Part shown: one piece after another, positions 18,471 to 28,607 of the stretch
How positions within the stretch are numbered: position 1 is the stretch's first letter
How the letters are laid out: the number at the start of each line of letters is the position of its first letter
DNA from: Microbacterium murale
GTDB taxonomy: Bacteria; Actinomycetota; Actinomycetes; Actinomycetales; Microbacteriaceae
Reading direction: 5' to 3'
Length of the DNA: 64,000 bases
Assembly: GCF_030815955.1 (NCBI RefSeq)
Contig: NZ_JAUSXK010000001.1
Location: 2,976,001-3,040,000, forward strand
Notes under the pieces: model-generated
Seen by the model: only the letters and a program-made list of their open reading frames with translations
What the model was told of the DNA's origin: nothing
Databases searched by the model: none
Position numbers and translations under genes: made by a program

Positions 18471-19911
18471 CCGCTACGCCGGAATCGCGCGGGGTGCGCA
18501 CCAGCTCCTGATACCAGCGCCCCGAGTCCTTGACCGTGCGCTCCATCGTGTCGAAGTCGACACGGACGATCCCGAAGCGCTTGGCGTAGCCGTAGCCCCA
18601 TTCGAAGTTGTCCAGCAGCGACCAGACGAAGTAGCCGCGCAGGTCGACGCCGCGCTCGATCGCCCGATGCGCGGCGGTGAAGTGACGACGCAGGTAGTCG
18701 GTGCGCTCAGGATCCGGTACCGAACCGTCCTCGGCGACCTCGTCCTCGAACGCGGCGCCGTTCTCCGTCACCATCAGCGGCTGGTCGGGGAACTGCTCCG
18801 ACAGCGAGACGAGCAGCTCCTCGAGCCCCTCCGGCGCGATGTTCCAGCCCATGGCCGTGTACGGTCCCGGCTGCTGCACGAACTCGACGGCCTGGTCGCT
18901 TCCCGGCCATGCGGTGCCTGCCGACGTGCCTTTGTGCCCGTCGTTCTGCTGCCTCTCGGACACACCGTCCCACAGTCGGACGGTCGCGGTCGAGTAGTAG
19001 TTGACTCCGAGCACATCGATCGGCTGGTTGATGGTCTGAAGGTCGCCGTCCTGCACGAACGACCAGTCGGTCACTTCGGCCGTATCGGCCAGCAGATCTG
19101 CGGGGTACTCACCGAGCAGCATCGGATGAGTGAACGCACGGTTCGCGAGGCCGTCGATGCGACGCATCGCCTCCGCCGCCCCGTCGCCCTGGCCGCGCAG
19201 CACGTGGAAGTTCAGAGTGACGGAGTAGTCAGGGTCTCCGGTCGACGCCGTCCGCAGCGCCTGCACGGCGCGGCCATGCGCGAGGTTCAGATGATGCACC
19301 GCCGACAGTGCCGATGCGGGTTCCGTACGGCCGGGAGCATGCCCGCCCTGGCCATACCCGAGGTATGCCGAGCACCAGGGCTCGTTCAGCGTCGTCCAGG
19401 TGTGCACCCGGTCACCGAGCGCCGTGCCCATGATCTCGGCGTAGCGTTCGAAGGCATCGGCCGTCGCACGCGAGGTCCAGCCGCCGGCGTCTTCCAGATA
19501 CTGCGGCAGGTCCCAGTGGTACAGCGTCGCCACAGGGCGGATGCCGCGTTCGAGCAGCCCGTCGACCAGATGTGAGTAGAAGTCGATGCCGGCCTGGTTG
19601 ACCCCACCGTCGGCGGTCGGCTGGATTCGCGGCCACGCGATCGAGAAGCGGTACGCCTCCAGCCCGAGCTCCTTCATCAGATCGAGATCCTCGTCGACGC
19701 GATGGTAGTGATCGCACGCGACGTCGCCGGTGTCGCCATTCCAGACCTTCCCCGGCGTCTTGCTGAACGAGTCCCAGATCGATGGTGTGCGGCCGTCTTC
19801 TGATGCGGCGCCCTCGATCTGATACGAGGCGGTCGCGGAACCGAAGGTGAAAGACGGCGGGAAGACGAGACCGGAGTCGCGGTAGTCGGCGGAGCCTGTC
19901 GTGGGGGTCAT
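18298..19911 (-). CDS. GH1 beta-glucosidase, with a probable frameshifted C-terminus
   Basis: A cytoplasmic family-1 glycosidase of 537 aa as encoded. Acid/base Glu is in [15 protein letters not shown] (about Glu177) and the nucleophile in [13 protein letters not shown] (about Glu383); the sugar-binding [15 protein letters not shown] is intact. The family normally ends soon after RWYQELVRT. Here about 55 Arg-rich residues follow that are read antisense through the neighbouring gene. Removing one base from the G-tract at 18491-18494 would end the protein as VRTRAIPA with a stop at 18474-18476, 3 bp from the convergent gene. This suggests a recent or artefactual +1 insertion. The start overlaps the GH31 stop (ATGA). 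It would release glucose from imported beta-glucosides. Confidence 0.88.
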   Translation of the reverse strand: MTPTTGSADYRDSGLVFPPSFTFGSATASYQIEGAASEDGRTPSIWDSFSKTPGKVWNGDTGDVACDHYHRVDEDLDLMKELGLEAYRFSIAWPRIQPTADGGVNQAGIDFYSHLVDGLLERGIRPVATLYHWDLPQYLEDAGGWTSRATADAFERYAEIMGTALGDRVHTWTTLNEPWCSAYLGYGQGGHAPGRTEPASALSAVHHLNLAHGRAVQALRTASTGDPDYSVTLNFHVLRGQGDGAAEAMRRIDGLANRAFTHPMLLGEYPADLLADTAEVTDWSFVQDGDLQTINQPIDVLGVNYYSTATVRLWDGVSERQQNDGHKGTSAGTAWPGSDQAVEFVQQPGPYTAMGWNIAPEGLEELLVSLSEQFPDQPLMVTENGAAFEDEVAEDGSVPDPERTDYLRRHFTAAHRAIERGVDLRGYFVWSLLDNFEWGYGYAKRFGIVRVDFDTMERTVKDSGRWYQELVRTPRDSGVAVRSRAGARARSSRVWASAPRCQVRRSRDLHSAGCARSRRRMRMLPRLPPCRAHRRTG

Positions 19912-22145
19912 CCGGTGATCTCCTCGAGGTCTGCGGTGTAATCGCGGCTGGTACTGTCCGGCGCGGTGACGGTGATCGAGTGACTGCCCGATCCGCCGCG
20001 GAACACCCGTAGCGTCAGTCCGTCATGGTAGTCGTAGTCGGGACGGTCCTCGCGAGCGCCCCAGGGGAGTACCGTGCCCGGACGCACATACAGCGGCAGG
20101 GACATGTAGTCGTGCGTCTCGCGCAGCCAGCGTCCTCCCTCAACGGCTTGGCCGGTCAAGAGCGAGGTCCACTCGCCCTCAGGCAGATAGAACTCCACCT
20201 CACCCGAGTCGGAGAGGACCGGTGCCACCAGCAGGTCCGGGCCGAGCATGTACTGCCGGTCGAGGTGCGCGACAGCCGGATCGTCGGGGAACTCCAACTG
20301 CATCGGTCGCATGACCGGCGCACCTGTGCGAGTCGCTTCCACGCCCAGCTGAAACAGGTACGGCATCAGACGCATCTTGAGGTGCGTGAAGTGCCGTGTC
20401 ACCTCGACGGCCTCGTCGTCGAACGCCCACGGCACCCGGTAAGACGACGAGCCGTGGAAGCGCGAATGCGAACCGAGCAGGCCGAACGCCGTCCAGCGCT
20501 TGAACACACCGGCATCCGGCATGCCCTCGAAGCCGCCGATGTCGTGGCTCCAGAACGCGAAGCCGCTGAATGCGAGTGAGAGTCCGCCGCGCAGGGTCTC
20601 AGCCATCGAGGCGAACGTCGACGTCGAGTCGCCGCCCCAATGCACTGGCATGCTCTGACCGCCGGCAGTCGCGGACCGGGCGAACAGCACCGCCTCGCCC
20701 GCGCCTCTTGCGTCGTTCAGAACGTCGAACACCGCGCGGTTGTAGAGATCGGTGTAGAGGTTGTGCATGCGCTCCGGGTCGGAGCCGTCCGCCCAGACGA
20801 CGTCGGTCGGAATCCGCTCACCGAAATCGGTCTTGAAGCAGTCGACTCCCTGATCGATGAGAGCACGCAGCTTCGCCTGGTACCAGGCGGTCGCGGCGGG
20901 ATTCGTGAAGTCGACGAGTCCCATTCCGGCTTGCCAGAGATCCCACTGCCAGATCGATCCGTCCGCGCGCTTGACGAGATAGCCGGCGTCGCCCGCTTCG
21001 CGGAACAACGGCGAACGCTGTGCGATGTACGGGTTGATCCATACCGACACGCGCAGATCCTTGTCGTGCAGGCGCCCGAGCATTCCCGTCGGATCGGGGA
21101 AGACACGAGGATCCCATTCGAAATCGCACCAGTTGAACTCGCGCATCCAGAAGCAGTCGAAGTGGAACACGGACACGGGCAGTTCGCGCGCCGACATCTC
21201 GTCGATGAACGAGTTGACCGTCTGCTCGTCGTAATCGGTCGTGAAGCTCGTCGACAGCCAGAGGCCGTATGACCACGCCGGCACGACCGGCGGACGACCG
21301 GTCAACGCGGTGTACCTGCCGAGCACGTCTTTCGGAGTGGGGCCGGCGATGACGAAGTACTCCAGTACCTCGCCGGGCACGGAGAACTGCACTCGCTCGA
21401 CGGACTCGGAGCCGATCTCATACGAGACATGACCAGGGTCGTTGACCAGGATGCCGTAGCCGCGGTTCGACAGATGGAACGGGATGTTCTTGTACGCCTG
21501 CTCGCTGGAGGTGCCGCCGTCGGCGTTCCAGATATCCACCGTCTGACCGTTCTTCACCAGCGGACCGAAGCGCTCGCCGAGGCCGTAGATGAGTTCGCCG
21601 ACTCCGAGGTCGAGCTGCTCGTGTACGAACGTGGTGGAGGTGGGGACCGCCCCGCCGTCACGGGCGTTGCGCACGATGCCGGGATCGACCGACGCATCCG
21701 GTGCGAGTTTCAGGTAGCCCTGCGCCTTGTTGCCGCTACCGGTGACACGGCGCCCTTCGACCTCGAATGCGAGGTCCCAGGGCGCGCCGGGAGCGATCCT
21801 TGCGACGAGCGATCCCGCATTCAGTTCGCCGCCGGTCGCCGACACCTTTGTGGATGCGGTGGAAGGCGCCGCCGCTCCTGCCAGGGGGAAGCCGCCGTGC
21901 CAGTTCCTCCCCGTGTGATGCGCGATCCGCACGCGGATCACACCCTCAGCCGGGGAGGACAGCGTGGTGGTGAGGACCGGCCGATTGAGCACATCGCCGC
22001 GCTTGGCGATCACGGTAGTCGGCGCGGTGATCATGATCCCGGATCCATCGGGGGTGTCAGTGACCTCGGCGATGTCGTACGCTTCCTGCGCGTACAGGGC
22101 GGTGACTCCTGGACGCAACTGCCAGAACCCGTCGGTGAACTTCAT
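19908..22145 (-). CDS. yicI: GH31 alpha-xylosidase, YicI-type
   Basis: The 745-aa enzyme closely follows E. coli YicI (772 aa). The nucleophile is the Asp in [15 protein letters not shown] (about Asp440) and the acid/base the Asp in [12 protein letters not shown] (about Asp506); their 66-residue spacing equals that in Yic[12 protein letters not shown] and [17 protein letters not shown] are also family signatures. It has no signal peptide and should remove alpha-linked xylose from imported xyloglucan fragments such as isoprimeverose inside the cell. ATG at 22145 shares its A with the permease TAA stop. Followed by the GH1 gene with an ATGA overlap. Confidence 0.93.
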   Translation of the reverse strand: MKFTDGFWQLRPGVTALYAQEAYDIAEVTDTPDGSGIMITAPTTVIAKRGDVLNRPVLTTTLSSPAEGVIRVRIAHHTGRNWHGGFPLAGAAAPSTASTKVSATGGELNAGSLVARIAPGAPWDLAFEVEGRRVTGSGNKAQGYLKLAPDASVDPGIVRNARDGGAVPTSTTFVHEQLDLGVGELIYGLGERFGPLVKNGQTVDIWNADGGTSSEQAYKNIPFHLSNRGYGILVNDPGHVSYEIGSESVERVQFSVPGEVLEYFVIAGPTPKDVLGRYTALTGRPPVVPAWSYGLWLSTSFTTDYDEQTVNSFIDEMSARELPVSVFHFDCFWMREFNWCDFEWDPRVFPDPTGMLGRLHDKDLRVSVWINPYIAQRSPLFREAGDAGYLVKRADGSIWQWDLWQAGMGLVDFTNPAATAWYQAKLRALIDQGVDCFKTDFGERIPTDVVWADGSDPERMHNLYTDLYNRAVFDVLNDARGAGEAVLFARSATAGGQSMPVHWGGDSTSTFASMAETLRGGLSLAFSGFAFWSHDIGGFEGMPDAGVFKRWTAFGLLGSHSRFHGSSSYRVPWAFDDEAVEVTRHFTHLKMRLMPYLFQLGVEATRTGAPVMRPMQLEFPDDPAVAHLDRQYMLGPDLLVAPVLSDSGEVEFYLPEGEWTSLLTGQAVEGGRWLRETHDYMSLPLYVRPGTVLPWGAREDRPDYDYHDGLTLRVFRGGSGSHSITVTAPDSTSRDYTADLEEITG

Positions 22146-23032
22146 TACTTGACTGCTCCTGCCGTGATGCCGCGTGTCAGCGTGCGCTGGAAGATGAGGA
22201 AGAAGATGAGCGTGGGAATGATGCCGAGGAGGGCCGATGCGCTCGTAGTGGTGACGTCCATCAGCCGGTCGCCCTGCAGCACGCTGATGGCCACCGGCAC
22301 GGTCTGGTTCGCGTTCGACGCCAGGAAGGTCAACGGGATGAGGAATTCGTTCCATGTCCAGATGAAGAAGAAGATCAGCAGCACCGACAGCGTCGGTCGG
22401 CTGATCGGGAAGACGACTCGCCACAGGATCTGCCAGCGCCCCGCACCGTCGAGCGACGCCGCCTCGAGGATCTCCTTGGGGAACGTGCCGTAGACCGATG
22501 ACAGCAGGTACGTACCGAACGCGGCTTGGATGACGGTGAACACGATGATCACCGACCAGACGTTGTCGTAGAGGCCCACCGATTTGAACATGTAGTAGAG
22601 CGGGTACAGCAGCGCCTCCTGCGGCAGGAGGTTCGCCAGCAGGAAGAGCAGCACGATCCAGCTGCGACCGCGAACGCGCCCGATGCCGATCGCGAACGCG
22701 TTCAACATGGAGATCACGACGGCGGCCACGGCGACGACACCGGAGATGAAGATCGAGTTCCAGACCTTCTCCGGGAAGTTCACCCGCTCCCAGAACTTGA
22801 TGATGCCGCCGAAGTCGAGTGTTTCGGGGAGAGCGAGCGGCCCGGATGTGGCGTAGTCGACCGGCGACTTGAACGAGTTCACGAGCACAAGGTAGAACGG
22901 CGCCACGATCAGCAGAGCGCCGATGACGACGAGCGCGAGCAGAAGCCAGTCGACCGGCCGCTTCTTGGTCATGCCGCCGCGCGGGCGGCTCTTGGCCGGC
23001 TTTCCGGTGACGATGGCAGTGGTGGCATGCAT
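22145..23032 (-). CDS. CUT1 sugar ABC permease, MalG-type
   Basis: A 295-aa inner-membrane permease with six helices. The coupling loop that contacts the ATPase is EAASLDGAGRWQILWRVVFP, the EAA motif of the family. The N-terminal 25 residues are basic and polar. It overlaps the MalF-type gene before it (ATGA) and the alpha-xylosidase after it (TAATG). It pairs with the other permease and the lipoprotein to import oligosaccharides, probably xylosylated glucans given the enzymes that follow. Confidence 0.92.
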   Translation of the reverse strand: MHATTAIVTGKPAKSRPRGGMTKKRPVDWLLLALVVIGALLIVAPFYLVLVNSFKSPVDYATSGPLALPETLDFGGIIKFWERVNFPEKVWNSIFISGVVAVAAVVISMLNAFAIGIGRVRGRSWIVLLFLLANLLPQEALLYPLYYMFKSVGLYDNVWSVIIVFTVIQAAFGTYLLSSVYGTFPKEILEAASLDGAGRWQILWRVVFPISRPTLSVLLIFFFIWTWNEFLIPLTFLASNANQTVPVAISVLQGDRLMDVTTTSASALLGIIPTLIFFLIFQRTLTRGITAGAVK

Positions 23033-23994
23033 CACAGTCCTGCCCTTTCCTTGCGCTCGAGGGAGTTCTGGACGCGGATGAAGATGATCGACACGATGAC
23101 CACGACGATCGTGAGCACAGTCGCGATCGTGGCGCCGTAGCCGACGTTCCGCTTCGTGAAGAATTCCTGGTACGCGTAGTAGGCGGGCACGAGAGTCGAG
23201 CCTGCGGGGCCACCACGCGTGATGATGTAGACCGGACCGAAGACCTTGAGGGCTGCGATCGTGCACGTCAGCGTCACGACGAAGATCTCTGGCCGGATGA
23301 TGCTCATCGTGATGGCAGAGAAGCGCTGCAGCCAATTCGCCCCATCGAGCTCTGCCGCCTCGTACAGCTCCGGGTCGACGCGCTGCAGTGCGGCCATGAA
23401 GACGACGACGGGGTAGCCGAGCTGTACCCAGACCATGACGACCATCAGCACGATGAGCGCGGAGGGCATCTGTCCGAGCCAGTCGTAGGCGGGAATGCCG
23501 AACGCTCCGAGGATCTGGTTGAGCGCACCGTCCCCGCCCGGTCGCACGATCCATCCGATCACGATGCCGGCGACGGCGATGGGCAGGATCTGCGGCAGAT
23601 AGTAGGTGGCACGCAGGAAGCTGCCGACCTTGCCGCCGAACTTGCGTCCGACGACGTCGAAGAGAAGCGCCGCAACGATCAGGCCGACGATCGTCGGCAC
23701 GACGACCATTGCCAGGATCATCCACACCGAGTTGGTGAAGGATGTCCAGAAGTCGCCGTCGGTGAGGATCTTCTGCCAGTTCTCGAGTCCGATGAACTCC
23801 GGCGCGCGTACGCCCTTCCACTTCGTGAAGGTCAGATACACATTCCAGACGAGTGGGACGATGACGATGACGAGCAGCAGCGCGAAGCCGGGAAGCAGGT
23901 ACATCCAATACGCACCGGTTCCGCCGCTGCGCTGCGGGATCGACGGTTGTTCAGGTGGCAGCTTCGTGCGGCCCCGTCGTGTGTCAATTGACAT
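23032..23994 (-). CDS. CUT1 sugar ABC permease, MalF-type
   Basis: A 320-aa permease with a hydrophilic N-terminus and six helices; EAAELDGANWLQRFSAITMS is the EAA coupling loop. ATG at 23994 is chosen because GGAG lies six bases upstream; a TTG six bases earlier is possible. It is second in the operon, 55 bp after the binding-protein gene, and overlaps the MalG-type gene. No ATPase gene accompanies the set. Confidence 0.92.
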   Translation of the reverse strand: MSIDTRRGRTKLPPEQPSIPQRSGGTGAYWMYLLPGFALLLVIVIVPLVWNVYLTFTKWKGVRAPEFIGLENWQKILTDGDFWTSFTNSVWMILAMVVVPTIVGLIVAALLFDVVGRKFGGKVGSFLRATYYLPQILPIAVAGIVIGWIVRPGGDGALNQILGAFGIPAYDWLGQMPSALIVLMVVMVWVQLGYPVVVFMAALQRVDPELYEAAELDGANWLQRFSAITMSIIRPEIFVVTLTCTIAALKVFGPVYIITRGGPAGSTLVPAYYAYQEFFTKRNVGYGATIATVLTIVVVIVSIIFIRVQNSLERKERAGL

Positions 23995-24049
23995 GTTCAA
24001 CTCCAGAGGGGTGCGGTGACGGCCGACATGCGGCCGCCACCGCGGACGA

Positions 24050-25354
24050 TCAACGGAATTCTGCAGTACCTTCGTCGTACTGCTCGCCGAGGTTGGCGTT
24101 GGTCGTCTGGACGTCCTGAACCCCGGTGATCAGACCCTGGAGTTCCTGCACGAGGACGTCGTAGAAGCCGGGGGCGGGCCAGTCAGGGTAGAACGAGAGC
24201 CCGTCGGCATCGAGGATGCCGTTGAACGTCTCGATCAGCTCTGCGCTCTTCGCGTCCGTGATGTCGGCGGCATCGACTGCGACCGGAAGACCACCGTTGT
24301 TGCCGATGAGCGCCTGGATCTCGGGGCGCATGGTGATGTCGATGAACTCGTACGCGAGTTCCTTGTTCGCGGCGTTCTCCGGTACGACCCATAGGTTGCC
24401 GGAGGAGCCGAGCGACAGGTCGGAGCCGGGGAACGCGGCGAGGGTCCAGTCGAATCCGGTCGCCTCAGCGACGAAGCGGCCGAACCACCACGAACCCGAG
24501 ACGAAGATCGGGGCGGTGCCGTTGATGAACGAGACTCCGGCATCCTCGGCCTTGACGGATGAGACGTCAGAGGCGATGTAGCCCTTGTCGACGTACTCCT
24601 TGAGCGTCTCGGTCGCGGAGGTGACTTCAGGCCCTTCCCAATCGACAGGGTTCTCGTACAGCTGATAGTCGTCGACGAACCCACGATCACCCTCGAGCAG
24701 AGCGAGCTGGTACCAGAGCTGACCGAGCGGATACTCTGCTCCCGCTTCAGCCAGCGGTGTGATGCCCTTGGCGACGAAGGCATCCAGCACGTCGACGAAC
24801 TCCTCGTACGTGGTGGGAATCGCCAGGCCCGCCGCGGCGAAGGCGTCCGTGTTGTAGTAGACACCGACGAATTCGCCGTAGTTCGGGATGCCGTACCACG
24901 CGTCTCCGCCCATGACACCGTCTTCGCTGTACTTGGCCGTCGTCTGCAGCGAGGGCGCCAGCTTCTCATCCCAGCCGTACTCGGACACGGCATCGGAGAT
25001 GTCGGTGATCAGACCGGTCGATGCCAGGAAGCCAGCCGTGGCATTGCCCTTGTTGAACTCCATCAGGTCGGGCGCGGCATCGGTGTCGAGAACCTGGCTG
25101 GCGGTCTTCTGGATCTGCTCGAACGACTTCTCCTCGAACTCGACCGTCGCGCCGGTCTCCTCCTCGAAGGTCTCGATCGCTTGCGCCCAAGCGATTCCCA
25201 TTGCGCTGTCGGCACCCTCGTAATGCCACAGCTTGAGCGTGTCGCCGTCGCCGCCGCTCGTGGAGCCGGATGTGCATCCGCTCAGGGCGACCCCGGTAAC
25301 GGTCAATGCCGCCAACAGGGCGAGTGACTTCTTTCCTCGGGTGATGCGTGCCAT
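24050..25354 (-). CDS. Oligosaccharide-binding lipoprotein of the ABC importer
   Basis: The 434-aa protein has a lipoprotein signal peptide with lipobox VALSGC and then the cluster-D sugar-binding fold (LKLWHYEGADSAMGIAWAQ, AWYGIPNYGEFVGVYYNTDA, FVSGSWWFGRF). Several aromatic residues (WYGIPNY, SWWFGR) suit stacking on sugar rings. ATG at 25354 has AGGAG eight bases upstream; a longer frame from 25381 lacks one. It is first in the xyloglucan-type operon, downstream of two LacI-like operators. Confidence 0.92.
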   Translation of the reverse strand: MARITRGKKSLALLAALTVTGVALSGCTSGSTSGGDGDTLKLWHYEGADSAMGIAWAQAIETFEEETGATVEFEEKSFEQIQKTASQVLDTDAAPDLMEFNKGNATAGFLASTGLITDISDAVSEYGWDEKLAPSLQTTAKYSEDGVMGGDAWYGIPNYGEFVGVYYNTDAFAAAGLAIPTTYEEFVDVLDAFVAKGITPLAEAGAEYPLGQLWYQLALLEGDRGFVDDYQLYENPVDWEGPEVTSATETLKEYVDKGYIASDVSSVKAEDAGVSFINGTAPIFVSGSWWFGRFVAEATGFDWTLAAFPGSDLSLGSSGNLWVVPENAANKELAYEFIDITMRPEIQALIGNNGGLPVAVDAADITDAKSAELIETFNGILDADGLSFYPDWPAPGFYDVLVQELQGLITGVQDVQTTNANLGEQYDEGTAEFR

Positions 25355-25428
25355 CGTCGGCACTCCTTTCTTGGTGGCCATTGGCCAGACACTTCAATGG
25401 GTCGTTCTCCCGTGTGCAATGCGGAGCC

Positions 25429-25442
25429 TCGAAGCGCTTCGA
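25429..25442. promoter_or_regulatory. LacI-type operator 1 of the xyloglucan operon
   Basis: TCGAAGCGCTTCGA is a perfect 14-bp palindrome with the central CG step typical of LacI-family operators. It lies in the transcribed leader, about 75 bp before the ATG of the binding-protein gene. The second copy 100 bp upstream shares the half-site TCGAAGCG, so both are probably bound by one repressor. Confidence 0.6.
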
Positions 25443-25540
25443 TGACCGGCGGGCGGACAGGGTGGTCCCGTGTTCTCATCCCGAGGCGGTGCGATGGATC
25501 CGTGAGGGATCATTCCATCGATGCAGCTCGTAGAAGTGTC

Positions 25541-25556
25541 ATCGAAGCGTTTCGAT
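25541..25556. promoter_or_regulatory. LacI-type operator 2 of the xyloglucan operon
   Basis: ATCGAAGCGTTTCGAT has inverted arms ATCGAA/TTCGAT around GCGT and differs from symmetry at one pair. It lies just downstream of the promoter at 25572-25600, at about the transcription start, a usual place for a repressor. Its spacing of roughly 113 bp to operator 1 would allow DNA looping. Confidence 0.6.
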
Positions 25557-25571
25557 AGCGGCTCTCCAGCG

Positions 25572-25600
25572 ATGGTAGACAATCGCGTCGGCGTGCGCAA
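25572..25600 (-). promoter_or_regulatory. Candidate promoter of the xyloglucan operon
   Basis: On the minus strand TTGCGC (25600-25595) and TACCAT (25577-25572) are 17 bp apart. The start site would fall close to 25565, immediately before operator 2. It gives an untranslated leader of about 210 nt in front of the binding-protein gene. Confidence 0.45.
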
Positions 25601-25691
25601 CCTTTTTGTGGTTTCGTCCAACAAACTGGACCGAGCGGCTGGAAGCCGCGCATGACCGTGCCGCGTCAGTGAGGCGACTTCAAGGCGACGA

Positions 25692-25720
25692 GGCCTCGGT
25701 GGGGGAGGGGATCCGAGGCC
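25692..25720 (-). terminator. Terminator-like hairpin after the acetyltransferase gene
   Basis: GGCCTCGG at 25692-25699 pairs with CCGAGGCC at 25713-25720 across a 13-base loop, 12 bp beyond the stop of the acetyltransferase gene on the minus strand. There is no U-tract, as is common in high-GC actinobacteria. Confidence 0.4.
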
Positions 25721-25732
25721 CCGCCGCCGGTC

Positions 25733-26191
25733 TCACGGTGCGAGGCGGATCTCCGCGATCACCTCGGCGTACTCGGTCTCACCCACCGGCGTGAAGCCGA
25801 CGCGGTGGAAGAAGGCTTCAGGGCCGTTGTCGCCGGCCTCGTAGATCACGTTGACGTGATCCATGTCGCGTTTGCGCGCCTCGTCGAGAAGATGCTCGAC
25901 CGCGAAACGACCGACACCGCGACCTTGATCGTCGGCGTCGACGTTGATGCGCCACAGCACGGAACGGAAATGCTCCTCCGGGGCCTCGGGATCGAAGCTG
26001 GCGCTCACGAACCCGACGACTTCGTTGCGATCGAGGATCACACGCTGCCATGAGGTCTGGGGGTTGATCACGGTCGCCGCGATCCCATACGAGACCGGAG
26101 CGAGGTACTGCTCCTGTCCCGGCTTGAGCGACAGGTTGTTCACGGCGACGATCGTCGCAGCGGAGAGTTCGACCACGCGCAGTTCCGTCAT
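25733..26191 (-). CDS. GNAT-family N-acetyltransferase
   Basis: A 152-aa acetyl-CoA-dependent acetyltransferase. The acetyl-CoA loop is VDADDQGRGVGRFAVEHLL (Q/RxxGxG/A), followed by the C-terminal EAFFHRVGFTPVGETEYAE common in the fold. The opening NNLSLKPGQEQYLAPVSYG resembles diamine/polyamine acetyltransferases of the BltD/PaiA kind, but the acceptor cannot be fixed. Start at ATG 26191, where the beta-strand TELRVVELS begins; the longer frame to 26254 is Arg/Ser-rich and looks non-coding. Monocistronic and divergent from icd. Confidence 0.8.
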   Translation of the reverse strand: MTELRVVELSAATIVAVNNLSLKPGQEQYLAPVSYGIAATVINPQTSWQRVILDRNEVVGFVSASFDPEAPEEHFRSVLWRINVDADDQGRGVGRFAVEHLLDEARKRDMDHVNVIYEAGDNGPEAFFHRVGFTPVGETEYAEVIAEIRLAP

Positions 26192-26310
26192 ACGCCCAGG
26201 GTAACCTCTCCGCGCGCTGCGTGCGCCGAAAGATGACGGCGAACGCCGCACCACCCACTCAGGTATCTTGGTATCGAGACAGATTTGACTCGTGAACGGA
26301 GAATCTCCCG

Positions 26311-28527
26311 GTGACCGACGACGCCATCATCTACACCTACACGGACGAGGCACCGGCTCTCGCCACCGCATCGCTCCTCCCGATCGTCCAAGCCTATGCA
26401 GGCAAGGCCGGGGTCCAGATCGAGACCCGCGACATCTCGCTGGGAGGACGGATCCTCGCCGCGTTCCCTCAGAGGCTCACCGCCGAGCAGGAAGTGTCCG
26501 ACGCGCTCGCCGAGCTCGGCGGCCTCGCGACGCTTCCCGAGGCCAACATCATCAAACTGCCGAACATCTCGGCATCCATTCCGCAGCTCAAGGCAGCCAT
26601 CGCCGAACTGCAGGGCCAGGGATACGACATCCCGAGTTTCCCGGACGAGCCGTCCTCGCTCGAGGAGAAGGACATCCGCGCCCGTTACGACCGCATCAAG
26701 GGGTCTGCGGTGAACCCCGTTCTGCGCGAGGGCAACAGCGACCGCCGGGCTCCGCTCGCCGTGAAGAACTACGCGAAGAAGCACCCGCACCGCAACAAGG
26801 CGTTCGCCGAGGGGTCTAGGACCCGCGTCGCCACGATGGGCCACGACGACTTCAAGGCCAATGAGAAGAGCTGGCTGTCCCCGGGTGACGACGTGCTCAC
26901 GATCCAGCACATCGCAGAGGACGGCACCACCACCGCGCTCAAGGAGAACCTGAAGGTGCTCCCTGGCGAGATCGTGGATGCCACGTTCCTCTCGGCCGCG
27001 GCCCTCGATGCCTTCCTCGCTGAGACCCTCGCCACGGCCAAGGCCGATGACGTGCTGTACTCGGTGCACCTCAAGGCCACGATGATGAAGGTCTCCGACC
27101 CGATCATCTTCGGTCACGTCGTGAAGGCCTACTTCGCGGACGTGTTCGCGCAGCACGGTGACACGCTTGCCGCCGCCGGTCTCAGCGCCAACGACGGACT
27201 GGGGTCGATCCTCTCCGGTCTCGCCGACCTCGAAGGCGGCGAAGCGATCGCCGAAGACTTCTTCCGTGCGATCGAGAGCGGCCCTCGCCTCTCGTACACC
27301 AACTCTGACAAGGGCCTCACGAACCTGCACGTCCCCAGCGACGTCATCGTGGATGCGTCGATGCCGGCGCTCGTCCGCAACGGCGGAAAGCTCTGGGGCG
27401 TGGACGGTGGAGAGGATGACACCCTCGCCGTCATCCCCGATTCCTCCTACGCGGGTGTCTACGAAGCAACGATCGAGGATGTCATCGCGAACGGTCCGCT
27501 GGACCCGGCGACCATCGGCACCGTTCCGAACGTGGGCCTGATGGCACAGGCGGCCGAGGAGTACGGCAGCCACGACAAGACCTTCGAGGTGGCTTCTGCC
27601 GGCCGGATCCAGGTCGTGAACTCGGCCGGTGACGTCGTGCTCGAGCACACCGTGCAGCCGGGCGACATCTGGCGTGCCACGCAGACCAAGGACATCGCCG
27701 TGCGTGACTGGGTGAAGCTCGCCGTCACCCGTGCCCGTGCGAGCGCCACGCCCGCCGTGTTCTGGCTCAACGCGGCGCGTGCGCACGATGCCGCGCTCAT
27801 CGCGAAGGTGAACGAGTATCTGAAGGACCACGACACCGATGGTCTGACGATCGAGATCCTCACGCCGGAAGACGCCACACGCTACTCGCTGGAGCGTCTG
27901 CGTCGTGGCGAGGACACCATCTCCGTCACGGGCAACGTGCTGCGCGACTACCTGACCGATCTGTTCCCCATCCTCGAAGTGGGCACGAGCGCCAAGATGC
28001 TCTCGATCGTCCCGCTGCTCGCCGGTGGTGGGCTGTTCGAGACCGGTGCGGGCGGATCCGCCCCGAAGCACGTGCAGCAGCTCGTCGAAGAGAACTACCT
28101 GCGGTGGGACTCGCTGGGCGAGTTCTTCGCGCTGGCCGCCTCGCTCGAGCACTTCGCTGATCGCAAGGGCAACGACAAGGCTCGTGTGCTCGCCGAGACG
28201 CTGGATGCCGCGACAGGTACATTCCTGGAAGAGGACCGCTCGCCCGGACGCAAGCTCGGCACGATCGACAACCGCGGCAGCCACTTCTACCTGGGGCTGT
28301 ACTGGGCGCAGGAACTCGCCGCGCAGACGAAGGACGCCGAGCTCGCCGCGGCCTTCGCGCCCGTGGCTGCGGAACTTGCCGCAAAAGAGCAGGAGATCGT
28401 CTCCGAGCTCAACGGCGCACAGGGCTCAGCTGCCGACATCGGCGGCTACTACCGTCCTGACGTCGCGAAGGTCGAGAAGATCATGCGCCCGTCGACGACG
28501 TTGAACGGGATCATCGACGCGATCTGA
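26311..28527 (+). CDS. icd: Monomeric NADP-dependent isocitrate dehydrogenase
   Basis: The 738-aa length and sequence match the monomeric class of isocitrate dehydrogenase found in Corynebacterium and Azotobacter (about 740 aa): [20 protein letters not shown] at the start, [18 protein letters not shown] with the isocitrate-binding residues, [20 protein letters not shown], and HYFYLG-like [11 protein letters not shown] near the end. It converts isocitrate to 2-oxoglutarate and makes NADPH in the TCA cycle. GTG start at 26311 with CGGAG upstream. A strong bidirectional terminator follows. Confidence 0.96.
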   Translation: MTDDAIIYTYTDEAPALATASLLPIVQAYAGKAGVQIETRDISLGGRILAAFPQRLTAEQEVSDALAELGGLATLPEANIIKLPNISASIPQLKAAIAELQGQGYDIPSFPDEPSSLEEKDIRARYDRIKGSAVNPVLREGNSDRRAPLAVKNYAKKHPHRNKAFAEGSRTRVATMGHDDFKANEKSWLSPGDDVLTIQHIAEDGTTTALKENLKVLPGEIVDATFLSAAALDAFLAETLATAKADDVLYSVHLKATMMKVSDPIIFGHVVKAYFADVFAQHGDTLAAAGLSANDGLGSILSGLADLEGGEAIAEDFFRAIESGPRLSYTNSDKGLTNLHVPSDVIVDASMPALVRNGGKLWGVDGGEDDTLAVIPDSSYAGVYEATIEDVIANGPLDPATIGTVPNVGLMAQAAEEYGSHDKTFEVASAGRIQVVNSAGDVVLEHTVQPGDIWRATQTKDIAVRDWVKLAVTRARASATPAVFWLNAARAHDAALIAKVNEYLKDHDTDGLTIEILTPEDATRYSLERLRRGEDTISVTGNVLRDYLTDLFPILEVGTSAKMLSIVPLLAGGGLFETGAGGSAPKHVQQLVEENYLRWDSLGEFFALAASLEHFADRKGNDKARVLAETLDAATGTFLEEDRSPGRKLGTIDNRGSHFYLGLYWAQELAAQTKDAELAAAFAPVAAELAAKEQEIVSELNGAQGSAADIGGYYRPDVAKVEKIMRPSTTLNGIIDAI

Positions 28528-28538
28528 CGATGACACGG

Positions 28539-28571
28539 AAAAGGCCGGATGCTGTGTGCATCCGGCCTTTT
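28539..28571. terminator. Bidirectional intrinsic terminator between icd and the L,D-transpeptidase gene
   Basis: AAAAGGCCGGATGC (28539-28552) pairs perfectly with GCATCCGGCCTTTT (28558-28571) over a five-base loop. The 14-bp stem with flanking A and T runs works in both directions and sits between the two convergent stops. Confidence 0.92.
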
Positions 28572-28607
28572 CGCGTCCCGCCCTGTCGAAGCGACGAGTA
28601 AGGGTGC

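Larger units (their letters stand above)
25355..25732. other. Intergenic region with promoter and operators of the xyloglucan operon
   Basis: This 378-bp gap holds no convincing gene. From left to right on the + strand it contains the leader of the binding-protein gene, two palindromic operators (25429-25442 and 25541-25556), a minus-strand promoter (25572-25600) and the terminator-like hairpin of the acetyltransferase gene (25692-25720). The stretch 25600-25625 is T/A-rich with TTTTTGT and AACAAA, whose symmetry is too poor to call. Confidence 0.6.

Noticed and set aside
22145..23908. Very long minus-strand frame continuing from the MalG permease through the MalF gene
   Set aside because: The upstream part is an alternative frame of the MalF permease gene and is Arg/His-rich; the permease has its own ATG at 23032 in an ATGA overlap.
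25600..25625. TTTTTGT...AACAAA possible ROK operator
   Set aside because: Arms align only with a shift and the site is upstream of the -35 of an operon already explained by LacI operators.
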